Assembly: GCA_030040995.1 (NCBI GenBank)
Contig: JASHOS010000053.1
Span: forward strand, 1-64,000
Length of the DNA: 64,000 bases
Direction of reading: 5' to 3'
Source of the DNA: Terriglobia bacterium
Lineage (GTDB): Bacteria; Acidobacteriota; Terriglobia; UBA7540
Under the pieces are notes generated by a model. That model had not been told where the DNA came from. It saw only the letters and a program-made list of their open reading frames with translations, and did not search any database. The position numbers and the translations under genes were made by a program. Below are positions 9,958 to 18,237 of the stretch, piece after piece (position 1 is the stretch's first letter; the number at the start of each line of letters is the position of its first letter).

Positions 9958-12242
9958 TTGGGTCGACCTTGGCCGGATTTGTTGTAGTTAACGTCGAAGA
10001 CGACCCGGCCCGGACTCAAGACCATCTCGACCCCGAGCCCGGCGGAGGTGAGCGGCTTCCCTCCCGTGTCCTTCTTCAGCTTTTCCTGCAATACTCCGGC
10101 GAAAGTCGCTACGTCCATGACGCGGTTCGCGGTACTGCCGCGAAGCTTGACCTGAACCCAAACGGCGGGGCTGATCTGCTCGCCTGGGCTCTTGACGAGC
10201 GAACGCAGCGAGCTCTGGTACCCGTTTTTATCAGCGGAGGCGCCGAAGTGCATGCCTTCGGGAGGCTGTTTAATCTCAATGTGGTTCAACTTCCCGTCGA
10301 AGATGCAGAGCATCATGTCCGGAGCCAGCCGATCGATCCTGAGGGGCTTGAGCTCGTTTTCTTTCTTCGCGACCTCGTTTTTTTCCTTCGTCGTCTCGTC
10401 GGCCGCCTCGTCATCCCATTCCTTCTTCCAGGTTTCCCATGCCCGCATCTCGAGTCCCTGCCAGCCTTCGACGGCGGGCGAGCGTAGCAGAAACCCGGTT
10501 AGTTTAGTCCATCCATCATCGAAGGATTTCTGCGTACTGCCAGCATCGAGGCGATCCTGCGCGCTGCCGGCGTCGAGGGATTCCTGCGTCCGGACCTTCC
10601 GGGATTCCTCAATGGCGTACTTGAGGAAGTTGTCGCGCAGTTCCATGTCTACCAGCTCGTCCCGCGAGCTGGCACGCCCGACGCTGCACGCCCCCTCCAG
10701 CAGACACTTGAGCCAGCCCGGGTCGAGGTAGAAGAAGCGGATGCTATCCTTCGGCAACATCCGTTCATCCGGGATGAGGTAGTTGAAGGGGACCCGGTAA
10801 AGAAGCATCAGCCGGCCGAGCCACTGGCGGACATTCTCCGGGACGGCCAGATCGGTATCCTCTTCGCCTGGCTTCGGCTCGGTGTCACTTTTGATCTGCG
10901 CCGGCTCGAAACCATACTCGGTCGCTTCGCTCCACCGTCTCGCCAAAGCTCCGGGTGGCTTGGACAGATAAGCCCGCATCATGTTGCGCTCAGGCTCAAG
11001 ACCGCTGGCCACGCCGAGCACCTTCCCAAGCCGGTTTTTGCTCAATAGACCATTCACGTGCCGCCGGACCCGGGTGCGATAGGCGTAGAGCGACACCGCG
11101 AACTGCCGATCCTGCAGCGCCAGCAGGCGTCCGAGCTGGAAAGCTCCGGCGTACGTGACGTCCATCATCCCCTGGAGCGGGTCGTAGCGCAGGGCGGCGT
11201 CGGCGACGAGCCGAAACGTGTAACTCGTTTGCCTGGCCAAGTAGAGGGGCACGAGCGGTCCGCGATACCATGACACCGCCTTCTCCCCCAGCCGTGTGGA
11301 ATGATTCAGCGCAGTGTAGCCCCGCTGGTATGCCGCGCGCACGGATTCCTTCGCATCTGGCGATCCTTTCGGCGGTCCGCCTTTCCACGGCATTTCGATC
11401 CGCGCCACGTTCAGATCTCTCATGGATGATATGAACGTGAAAGCTTCGCTGCAGCGGAATGACCAACTGGATAACACCGCCAGCCGCACCGGCTTCTTCG
11501 CCGGATTCTGCGTCGAATTGGGAAGATACTCCTTCAACCCCTCCAAGGAGACGAGGTAGGCCCTGTTTTCGCACCCGCCGGGGGGCTCCTTGCCCACCTG
11601 CGGCTGCGGAAAGCGGTTGGCGAGCACTACCGAGAACCAGCCGTCGGCAAGAAACGAGGACGTCTCCTTGGCGCCGGTATTGACCTCCCGGACGTGCGCG
11701 AGGAACTCGAGATCCGTGTAGCGCGGCGCGTTAGCCTGAAATACGTCCCACGGGATGTCAACCGTGGTGCAGAGGTCTAGGGGCGATTCATCATCCTGCA
11801 GTTTGAGCTTCGGGCTAACCGACTCGCCCTTGTCGGGGTTTATGAGTTCTCCCACGGGGCGTGTCACGATGTCGGGGAACTTGCTCCCGGTCGGGAAATC
11901 GGCAGCGGAAAACACCAGCAGCGCCATCCACGGACTTGAATCGTCCTTTTCGCCCGTAACCGACCGTTCCCACGGCAGGGTGCGCCGCGAAAAGACCACG
12001 TGCGGCAACGTGCTTGCGAAGTCGCCAGCTTTCTCGTTCGGGGGATAAACCGAATAGACGTCGGACGGACTCAGCGAAAACCGCGGCCCGGCCACGGAGA
12101 ATTCGAACGGCTCACCGTCAAAGTCGCCAAGCTGGGTAACCTTCTGGTTGACCTTGACCGTGTACGTACCGGGTGTGATCGGAGGCCGGCACGACTGGTG
12201 GAATTTAATTTGCCCGGGATCGAGATCTGATGGATGTTTCAT
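9954..12242 (-). CDS. 762-aa protein of the uncharacterised operon
   Basis: I do not recognise a characterised family, and there is no signal peptide. Notable blocks are VVFSRRTLPWERS near residue 85, WMALLVFSAADFP, a central block with SWYRGPLVPLYLARQ, and AFQLGRLLALQDRQF near residue 375. Residues near 535-595 are charged and include three imperfect copies of a short motif of the kind QESLDAGSAQ / QDRLDAGSTQ / QKSFDDGW. The in-frame ATG at 12242 shares one base with the stop of the 956-aa gene, and a G-rich ribosome binding site (GGGGGGGGAG) lies just upstream. It ends in an ATGA overlap with the 1279-aa gene. The tight coupling of the three large genes suggests fixed stoichiometry in one complex, which is inference. 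Confidence 0.6.
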   Translation of the reverse strand: MKHPSDLDPGQIKFHQSCRPPITPGTYTVKVNQKVTQLGDFDGEPFEFSVAGPRFSLSPSDVYSVYPPNEKAGDFASTLPHVVFSRRTLPWERSVTGEKDDSSPWMALLVFSAADFPTGSKFPDIVTRPVGELINPDKGESVSPKLKLQDDESPLDLCTTVDIPWDVFQANAPRYTDLEFLAHVREVNTGAKETSSFLADGWFSVVLANRFPQPQVGKEPPGGCENRAYLVSLEGLKEYLPNSTQNPAKKPVRLAVLSSWSFRCSEAFTFISSMRDLNVARIEMPWKGGPPKGSPDAKESVRAAYQRGYTALNHSTRLGEKAVSWYRGPLVPLYLARQTSYTFRLVADAALRYDPLQGMMDVTYAGAFQLGRLLALQDRQFAVSLYAYRTRVRRHVNGLLSKNRLGKVLGVASGLEPERNMMRAYLSKPPGALARRWSEATEYGFEPAQIKSDTEPKPGEEDTDLAVPENVRQWLGRLMLLYRVPFNYLIPDERMLPKDSIRFFYLDPGWLKCLLEGACSVGRASSRDELVDMELRDNFLKYAIEESRKVRTQESLDAGSAQDRLDAGSTQKSFDDGWTKLTGFLLRSPAVEGWQGLEMRAWETWKKEWDDEAADETTKEKNEVAKKENELKPLRIDRLAPDMMLCIFDGKLNHIEIKQPPEGMHFGASADKNGYQSSLRSLVKSPGEQISPAVWVQVKLRGSTANRVMDVATFAGVLQEKLKKDTGGKPLTSAGLGVEMVLSPGRVVFDVNYNKSGQGRPK

Positions 12243-15112
12243 CAACGGAACTCCCCCCCCGTCGACCAGATCTCGGGGTCATGCTGGAAATAGGTCAAAC
12301 GGTATTCCTTCGCAGCGAGCATGCTGAGGTCGACCTTGTTCAGCTTGAATGGCGATTCGTACTCGAGCACGTCGAGAATCGCCTGCCGCTTGGCGGTCAC
12401 GCCGGGGCTTGCCACAATCTCGAGGGCCGCCAACCTGCTTTCTGGCTTCTCCTCTGGGCTATAGCCTGCCTTGAGGGGGTCGGCAAAGTGTATATTTTCG
12501 TCCCAGGGAATCGGTTGCTCGATTTTTAGGTACGTGAACCGCCGGATCGGCATCGGCTGCAGGCTGCCACCGGGGTCACGGGGTTTGAACGAGATCCGTA
12601 ACCCCGCGTTGGCCTTGATTATCTCCGCCTTCGGGAGCGGTGTGGGGACCTCACCTTCCTCCTTGGCGGGGCCCCAGAGCGCCTCTGGAACGCCGATCTG
12701 GATCGACTCGACCAAGAGATTTTTGGGGTCCTTGAAGCCATCGATACTGACCTTGAGCTTTGAGTCGAGCTTTTCTTTGCCCATCGGATTGATGCCGAGC
12801 TTCGCCTCGGGTAGGACTTTGGGTTGGATTGGGTCGAGGGGGTCAAGGAAGCCTGTCACCGGGATTTTCGAGCGGATCGTCAGCTCCAAGGCATGGCCGT
12901 TGACGATTCGCAGCTCTTTGCCATCGACTTTCCGTGTCACCTCGCGGATGAGCCCGCTGGTCAACGAACTTGCAATAACGGGGGAGCTGTTGGGGAGGAA
13001 CGTCGCTTTAAACTCCTCCGCTTTGAGCGGAACCGGCAAGGTCTCAGGCGGCCCGAACAGCACGGAAAAGCTGACGACGGTGAGGTCGACGTCGATCCGA
13101 CCTGCGAACTCCGGACCCCAGATTTGCATCTGGACGCTGAGGTGGAACTTTATCGAGAACAGGCCGAGGTCGGCCTCGACGCCGATGCAGATCCCCATGC
13201 GCACTTTGTAGTAGAAAGGCTTCCAACCGATCAGGAAATCGGCGTAGACGATAAACCAGGCTTTGATGCTCTTTGATTGGTACACCGCGCTGAGCTTACC
13301 GCCCGCCATGAGACAGGAGGCGGTGAGGGCGAAGTACAACTCCGCCGTCACGGCCAGTTGATCCGTCACCTGCCAGTTGGCGCCCAGGCGCGGCACGATG
13401 GGATAGTGCGGCGGTCGTACGAACTCCGGATGGTAGCCGCCGAGGGTGACCACAAAATCCCCCGCGTGCGGCCCGGAGAACCAGACAAAGAAGGCGAATC
13501 CGCCCGTGAGCCGGCAGCTCTTCGAAAAAATGTACGATTCGCTCGTGAGTCTGCCTTCCAACGAGAACACGCCGTCGTCCGGCCTGATCACCGCCCGAAT
13601 CGCCAGTTCCGCACAGGCGATCGTTTTGTCTTCTGGCTCGGCGAGCGGCGGCACGCTCATTCTCGATAAGCCCAGCAGACCGATTGCGAATTCCACTCCA
13701 AAAGAGACCGAAAGCAATGCGAACGACTCGATCATCGAATACGATGTGAACTTGATCCCGGCCGCGATCCAGAAATTCCCCACCGCCGGGGACACGTAGT
13801 CGCGCAGCTTTTTCGGTAACTCCAATATGGTCGCAGAGCCCTGCTTCCCCATGGCGGCCTGAATCAGGGGGAAGTTCTGTACCTCTTCGATAGGTGGAAG
13901 CCTGAGCCTCCGGTTCACGCCAAAACCAAACGCCAGACCGGTAATAAAGAAAGCGGGATCCCCTCCAATCGCATAGAGCAGGACCGCGTAGGCCATCACG
14001 GATGGAGTGCCGTATAAGTCGGCGTAGGAACCGATTGCCGAAAGACTGAACACTGAGGTTCGAACCAGCAGTGCGCCATCGAGTTGCAGCTTACAGCCAG
14101 GTAGCAGTTCAGCGTCAGGGACCCGCACCAGGCTGCCGCCGATCTCAACGGGCCCTTTGCCGAGCGCCAAACCCATGCCGTCCAGGCTGAACTCAAGATT
14201 TTCGAAAATCTTTGAGGGGTCGCTGCTCACCTCGGAAAACTTGTCCAGGGGGTAACTTATGCCCAGACCATCGAGAGAGAGCGTCAGAACGCTCAACTGC
14301 AGGCCGGCGTCAAACTTGATCCCAACTCGCGGCGCTTCGTAGCCCAATCCGATCCGGCGAAGCGAGAGCGGCCCCAGCGACTTGTTTACCTCGAACCACT
14401 TGGTTGGCCCTTTCAGCCCTTCCTTCCTAGGGGGGCTTGCTTGCTCCAATCCCTCGGCCTGAGGTTGGTCCGCCGAAGGAGCGGGAGCGCTCCAGTCGAA
14501 TAGCTTTCCGATCGAAACCTGTGCAATCCAATTGAGCCCGCTCGTGAAATCGCGAGTCTTTTCCGAAAGTTTAACCGAGAGGAGGCTGTCGGATTGCTGC
14601 AAAGGCGGGTCGGGGTCGTAGGGAACACCCGAAAACTTTTCGCTGGCCCAGTATATGCCCAGGTCGCCGAGGGAGATCTCTCCAGTCAGACCGGAGAGCG
14701 CATTATCCTTGAAGAGGTCTTTATCCAGCCGCAATTCCATGCCGGCAACAAACCCGCTCTTGCCCCCTCCGACCGGCTTCAAGCACACAAACCGGCAACC
14801 GCTCCGACCCACGGTCAACGTCACGGCAACCTGGGCAAACTTCGGCTCGATGTTGCGGTATCCAAATGCCAGACTGTCGAGCTTAATATCTGAGTTGCCG
14901 TCCGTGAGGTTATTCAGTGTGTCACTTGCTCCGCCGAAATCGCCCAGAGCCTTGAGAAATTTTCCCAACGATTCATTCAACGATTTGTCGATCTTGCAGT
15001 GTCCGGATAATTCTTCGAGCTTTCCATCCTTCACTGAACCGCGGACTTCCAGTGGGATTCCGGCAAGCTTAGCCTGCAGAATCAACTCAACGATGGTTTC
15101 TGTCGTCGCCAT
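12242..15112 (-). CDS. DUF6603-like 956-aa protein
   Basis: The protein has 956 residues and no signal peptide. Residues about 525-700 contain the run GDFVVTLGGYHPEF, PRLGANWQVTDQLAV, ELYFALTASCLMAGG and AWFIVYADFLIGWKPF, then MQIWGPEFAGRIDVDL. This matches my memory of the DUF6603 family, a domain of unknown function in large bacterial proteins. The preceding part alternates amphipathic strands (GLGISYPLDKFS, GMGLALGKGPVEIGGSLVRV), suggesting a long beta-rich solenoid or barrel-like fold. Residues 1-110 form a separate N-terminal module that resembles the two small paralogues encoded just upstream (see findings). The ribosome binding site is weak (GGTGA). Function is unknown; I infer that it is the central structural protein of the locus. 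Confidence 0.65.
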   Translation of the reverse strand: MATTETIVELILQAKLAGIPLEVRGSVKDGKLEELSGHCKIDKSLNESLGKFLKALGDFGGASDTLNNLTDGNSDIKLDSLAFGYRNIEPKFAQVAVTLTVGRSGCRFVCLKPVGGGKSGFVAGMELRLDKDLFKDNALSGLTGEISLGDLGIYWASEKFSGVPYDPDPPLQQSDSLLSVKLSEKTRDFTSGLNWIAQVSIGKLFDWSAPAPSADQPQAEGLEQASPPRKEGLKGPTKWFEVNKSLGPLSLRRIGLGYEAPRVGIKFDAGLQLSVLTLSLDGLGISYPLDKFSEVSSDPSKIFENLEFSLDGMGLALGKGPVEIGGSLVRVPDAELLPGCKLQLDGALLVRTSVFSLSAIGSYADLYGTPSVMAYAVLLYAIGGDPAFFITGLAFGFGVNRRLRLPPIEEVQNFPLIQAAMGKQGSATILELPKKLRDYVSPAVGNFWIAAGIKFTSYSMIESFALLSVSFGVEFAIGLLGLSRMSVPPLAEPEDKTIACAELAIRAVIRPDDGVFSLEGRLTSESYIFSKSCRLTGGFAFFVWFSGPHAGDFVVTLGGYHPEFVRPPHYPIVPRLGANWQVTDQLAVTAELYFALTASCLMAGGKLSAVYQSKSIKAWFIVYADFLIGWKPFYYKVRMGICIGVEADLGLFSIKFHLSVQMQIWGPEFAGRIDVDLTVVSFSVLFGPPETLPVPLKAEEFKATFLPNSSPVIASSLTSGLIREVTRKVDGKELRIVNGHALELTIRSKIPVTGFLDPLDPIQPKVLPEAKLGINPMGKEKLDSKLKVSIDGFKDPKNLLVESIQIGVPEALWGPAKEEGEVPTPLPKAEIIKANAGLRISFKPRDPGGSLQPMPIRRFTYLKIEQPIPWDENIHFADPLKAGYSPEEKPESRLAALEIVASPGVTAKRQAILDVLEYESPFKLNKVDLSMLAAKEYRLTYFQHDPEIWSTGGEFR

Positions 15113-15518
15113 CTACGATTCACCACAATCTGATGAAGTTCCTTCTCAAGGAGAAATTGAGCGATCGGTGTTACTGACGGTCCATTTTGGACCGCATGGA
15201 AAAATTAACCACCAAGGCATGAAGACACCAAGAAGAGCAAGGAAACAAAGAAGACTCCATGAAGATGCCGCTTGTTTCTCGACGCTTCCCATTTTTCTCG
15301 GTGTCTTTGTGTCTGGCCTGGATCGCTCACGAGGTTGAAGGAAGAGCGGGGTTTCAACCCCGCCCCTCCATTTCTCGCCCGGAATCGACCCATTGTTGTG
15401 AGAAGATCGGGCAGGTAGTGGGAGGTTGCAATAATTTCACAGCTTCCAAGGGAAAGGCTGAAATACTGGTCCACCCGCGAGAATGAACCCCGTTCTGCTG
15501 CCATTGATGGCAATCGGA
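15113..15518. repeat. Intergenic spacer with duplicated flank and palindromic repeats
   Basis: Bases 15,113-15,185 are a diverged copy of 15,912-15,980, the sequence upstream of the next gene. Bases 15,205-15,315 form a large imperfect palindrome of the type AACCACCAAGGC…AGACACCAAGAA against TTCTCGGTGTCTTTGTGTCT. Bases 15,343-15,360 form a perfect 8-bp-arm hairpin, GCGGGGTT-TC-AACCCCGC. Bases 15,450-15,518 copy the flank at 16,085-16,165. No gene is supported here; the minus-strand open frame at 15,205-15,522 falls within these repeats. Confidence 0.6.
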
Positions 15519-15911
15519 TCAAGAGCCGCTTGAACCGAATTCCGTCGAAAGGCCGGCAACGTACTTTTTAAGCACGTTGAAGGATTCCTTGGGGCATTTA
15601 ATCACGCGCACTGCGGCCCCTTTGAAGCCAAACAACTTTCCGAGCTTGGCGTCACCCGACAGATTCTCTATCAATCCGGCGTCGGATGTCACCGCGAACA
15701 TCATAAGCATGACATCCCTCGAATAGTAAAACGCATGGCACGAGATGGTGGTACCTGCAATGAGTTTTTCTACCTGCGGGGGTAGGACGACCTCTTCACC
15801 TTTGAGGAAATCCTTCAATTTCCTGCCGTTAATACCAGTAGGCTTTGTAATTGGGATTGCGATAATACTAAGCTCCGGAATCAACTCGATGGTGGTCTCT
15901 GTCGTCGCCAT
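15519..15911 (-). CDS. 130-aa paralogue, single-module relative of the DUF6603-like N-terminus
   Basis: The protein has 130 residues. It starts MATTETTIELI, nearly the same as the first 11 residues of the 956-aa protein (MATTETIVELI). Residues about 30-125 are clearly homologous to residues 80-175 of the 177-aa neighbour (for example YYSRDVMLMMFA against YYSKDAMLMMFA, and KGAAVRVIKCP in both). There is no signal peptide. The two genes and their flanks form a tandem duplication. The family is not known to me. The ribosome binding site is weak (AGGGTG). Confidence 0.6.
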   Translation of the reverse strand: MATTETTIELIPELSIIAIPITKPTGINGRKLKDFLKGEEVVLPPQVEKLIAGTTISCHAFYYSRDVMLMMFAVTSDAGLIENLSGDAKLGKLFGFKGAAVRVIKCPKESFNVLKKYVAGLSTEFGSSGS

Positions 15912-16168
15912 TTACAGTTCACCCTAAATCTGATCAAGCCCCTTCTCGCGGGGAAATTGGGCAATCGGTGTTAGCAGCGATTTATTTCTTAGGAGCCCCG
16001 CAGAACGATCCCCATCATCCAGACTTCGCTTCGCCGTGCCAAACAAAGGCGCACCCTTGGCTGCTCCGGGCCGTTCTGAGCAAGCTCTCCCCCAAAGAGG
16101 GAAAGGCTGAGATGGTGGTCCCTACCCGCCAATGGACCTCTTTTTCGCCACCATTGACAGCAATCGGA

Positions 16169-16702
16169 TCAAGAGCCGCTTGAAGCGGACTCCGCTGAAA
16201 GGCCGGCAGCATAGTCTTTAAGCACTTCGAAGGAATCCTTGTTGGGGCATTTAATCACGCGCACCGCGGCCCCTTTGATGTCAAACAACTTTTCAAAGGA
16301 CTCATCTGGCTTCCCTTCTTCACTGATGAGACTTGTTATCAATCCTTTTTTGAATTCCAGCGCGAACATCATAAGCATGGCATCCTTCGAATAGTAAAAC
16401 GCATTGCACGAGAGTGTGGCATTGCCGAGGAGGCTTTCCACCTGCTTGGGTAGCGTGACATCCTTAGCGTTGAGGAAATCAGCCAAATTCTTGCCCACCA
16501 GCCCAATAGGCTTTGTAATGTAAACCGGTTGACCGGTTTTGACTCCGGTAACATCGGGAATCATCAGAGTAGACTGACCCGTACCACTGGATACCACGAC
16601 TGCAAGTCCTATGTGTGTCTGACCATCCAGGAGCAGGTCTGTTACCCCTGAAAGCACGACCGATTCCTTCTCCTTGGTAATTTGTTCGTCGTTTTCTGCC
16701 AT
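16169..16702 (-). CDS. 177-aa paralogue of the 130-aa protein
   Basis: The protein has 177 residues. An N-terminal extension of about 75 residues (hydrophobic beta-strands such as HIGLAVVVSSG) precedes a module shared with the 130-aa protein: ITKPIGL, DVTLPKQVESLL, YYSKDAMLMMFA, IKGAAVRVIKCP and DYAAGLSAE. A strong ribosome binding site (AAGGAGGA, 7 nt spacing) sets the start. It has no signal peptide and no recognised domain. It lies 257 bp upstream of its paralogue in the same operon. Confidence 0.6.
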   Translation of the reverse strand: MAENDEQITKEKESVVLSGVTDLLLDGQTHIGLAVVVSSGTGQSTLMIPDVTGVKTGQPVYITKPIGLVGKNLADFLNAKDVTLPKQVESLLGNATLSCNAFYYSKDAMLMMFALEFKKGLITSLISEEGKPDESFEKLFDIKGAAVRVIKCPNKDSFEVLKDYAAGLSAESASSGS

Positions 16703-16744
16703 TCTGGTTCCTCCTTAGATTTAACGTTTCGGAATTTCTACTCT

Positions 16745-16830
16745 TCGGGCAGCGAAGGACGCGCGCCGCAGCCCCTTGGATGTCAAGCGAATTTCCGAGG
16801 TCCGCGTCACCCGTCACTGATTCCATCAAT
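16745..16830 (-). pseudogene. Remnant third copy of the small paralogue
   Basis: The minus strand encodes ELMESVTGDADLGNSLDIQG followed by AAARVLRCPKS. This aligns with GLIENLSGDAKLGKLFGFKG plus AAVRVIKCPKE of the 130-aa protein. An in-frame stop precedes it and the similarity ends after the CPK motif, so only about 30 codons of the core survive. It sits directly upstream of the 177-aa gene and shows that the array once held at least three copies. Confidence 0.6.
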
Positions 16831-16907
16831 TCTTATCCCCCAGCCGCCTTCGCTGCGGGTTACCTGGCTCCTCTCGCTTGACTGAACGTGTGGGTTGCGT
16901 GGTGCTC

Positions 16908-17222
16908 TCAGTGCCCATTGACTAGCAAATTCCACTCCGTAGAGGCCTTGTTGAAAGCCCGGAGAACATCATCCGTTCCGGCCGTTTTGGGGCAGTAAAC
17001 GTCCACGGCCTTCTTCATTGCCGTGAACATGGTCCCGATGTTCTCTCGCTGATCGGCATTCGGCGCTGGATTCTGCGTGAGGATTGTCGCGACCTGGCTC
17101 GCTGTACCCTTAAGCCTGTCGAAAGACTCCTCGGCGAAAGTTTTTCGGCTTGATGGCGAGCCTTTATACTGGGCGGCGCCAATGATATTCAACTGAGCGA
17201 TGATCAAGTTAACATCTGCCAT
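16908..17222 (-). CDS. 104-aa helical protein, second gene of the operon
   Basis: The protein has 104 residues and starts MADVNLIIAQLNIIGAAQYK. AAGGAGG lies 7 nt upstream of the ATG at 17222, so I prefer this start to an in-frame one 46 codons further out. The sequence looks mostly helical and soluble (SFDRLKGTASQVATILTQ, NIGTMFTAMKKAVDVY), with no signal peptide or membrane segment. I do not recognise the family. Its size and helical repeats would suit a small structural or adaptor subunit. Confidence 0.6.
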   Translation of the reverse strand: MADVNLIIAQLNIIGAAQYKGSPSSRKTFAEESFDRLKGTASQVATILTQNPAPNADQRENIGTMFTAMKKAVDVYCPKTAGTDDVLRAFNKASTEWNLLVNGH

Positions 17223-17383
17223 TTGGGTCCTCCTTGAATTTGGAATTAGGTGGTTGCGATTCGGAAATCGCAGTAATTCATCACCTTTTACTACTTTGGC
17301 TCGCCGTCCGGCCGCTTCGGCCCCGCCGCGACTGACAGCACTCGCAGAGGCGCGCAGCACGGTTTCGTTAAGACCCCATCGCG

Positions 17384-17611
17384 TCAGATTCCAAAAACCT
17401 TACCGCCGGTCGGTACTCCTTGACCGCGGTTGAACTTGCCCTCGTCTACTTGATTCACGTTAATGTGATTGAACGTTGCGTAGTTTTGTTTTGCGGCCTG
17501 GGTGAAAGCTCCCGATTCGTCGTGGCTCACGTGCGGCTGAGTCTGCCTACGGTAGTAGGTGATTGGTATGCATTGTCCAGAGCTCATTTTCTGGGTCATG
17601 TAATTCGGCAT
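17384..17611 (-). CDS. 75-aa small protein, first gene of the operon
   Basis: The protein has 75 residues, starts MPNYMTQKMSSGQCIPITYY and ends in GQGVPTGGKVFGI. AGGAGG lies about 10 nt upstream of the ATG at 17611. It is polar, rich in Gln, Asn and Gly, and has one cysteine. I know no family. It is the first gene downstream of the strong promoter, with a leader of about 110 nt. It could be a small structural subunit or a secreted peptide; nothing in the sequence decides between these. Confidence 0.5.
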   Translation of the reverse strand: MPNYMTQKMSSGQCIPITYYRRQTQPHVSHDESGAFTQAAKQNYATFNHINVNQVDEGKFNRGQGVPTGGKVFGI

Positions 17612-17728
17612 GTTCGTGCACCCTCCTGGATTCGAATTTGTTTTCGGACCTGCTCTCAACTAGTGGGTGACAACATTAATGGATGTGTGACAGCGAGCCT
17701 CTCGCCGAAACGTTGGGGGGAACCCGGT

Positions 17729-17757
17729 TTTATATCAAAGTGCGACGCAGGCGTCAA
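17729..17757 (-). promoter_or_regulatory. Strong sigma70-like promoter of the uncharacterised operon
   Basis: On the minus strand, TTGACG (17,757-17,752) and TATAAA (17,734-17,729) are separated by 17 bp. An A/T-rich stretch with runs of A lies just upstream, like an UP element. Transcription would begin near 17,722 and give a leader of about 110 nt before the 75-aa gene. This is the only promoter-like sequence I found upstream of the ten-gene block. Confidence 0.6.
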
Positions 17758-17985
17758 GCAATTTTTTTAATGTTCAGCCAACACCATAAAAATTAATAAC
17801 GGAGCATTTATCATTCCCTTGTCTCTGGAAAATTGAGGAAACTTGGTGACGGGCAAATGATGGTTTTGGGGTCCCAGAGGCAGCTCCGCCAGGCACTCCC
17901 GGAGCTTTGGGATGAAAACGGATGCAAAAAAGATTGCGAGCGGAAGCTACTGATGGTACATTGCTGAGCAGCCGAGAGGCAAAAC

Positions 17986-18156
17986 GGAAATTCCGCTCTA
18001 GACGGCTCCGACCGCGTCGCGCTGGACATGGATTCCAGTGAGAGCCCGGTTCATGGTGAGCAGGAGGGCAGCACTTACAACCGGCACTTTGAGTCGGCCT
18101 GTTACCACCCATTGTTCCTGTTCAACAGTCGCGGGGACTGCTTGGCGGCAAATTCG
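17986..18156 (+). pseudogene. IS1380-type transposase remnant
   Basis: The frame encodes ALDMDSSESPVHGEQEGSTY followed by NRHFESACYHPLFLF and NSRGDCLAANS. This is the DDE-domain core of IS1380-family transposases (…D-x-DSS-x-x-x-HG-x-QEG-x-YN-x-HF…CYHPL…FN). The downstream part is not transposase-like and the N-terminus is missing, so it is a fragment. It separates the uncharacterised operon from the metal island. Confidence 0.75.
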
Positions 18157-18237
18157 TTGTGTCGGAGAGCAGAAGAGGTGTATCGTACGCTAGTTGGCTG
18201 TCCAAATCGGAAATCCCCGCTCGAACAAGGAGGAACC

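Noticed and set aside
15205-15360. CRISPR array
   Set aside because: The repeats are palindromic pairs, not regularly spaced direct repeats with unique spacers. No cas gene is present in the window.
752-17611. The locus might be an extracellular contractile injection system
   Set aside because: No sheath, inner tube, baseplate, spike or AAA+ ATPase gene is recognisable. Tail-fibre-like repeats alone do not make such a system.
17384-17611. The 75-aa protein as a RiPP precursor
   Set aside because: It has one Cys, no leader/core layout and no modifying enzyme beside it.
17857-17967. A 36-codon plus-strand frame with Cys/Lys-rich sequence
   Set aside because: It has no good ribosome binding site and no known relative, and it lies beside the IS1380 fragment; it cannot be supported.
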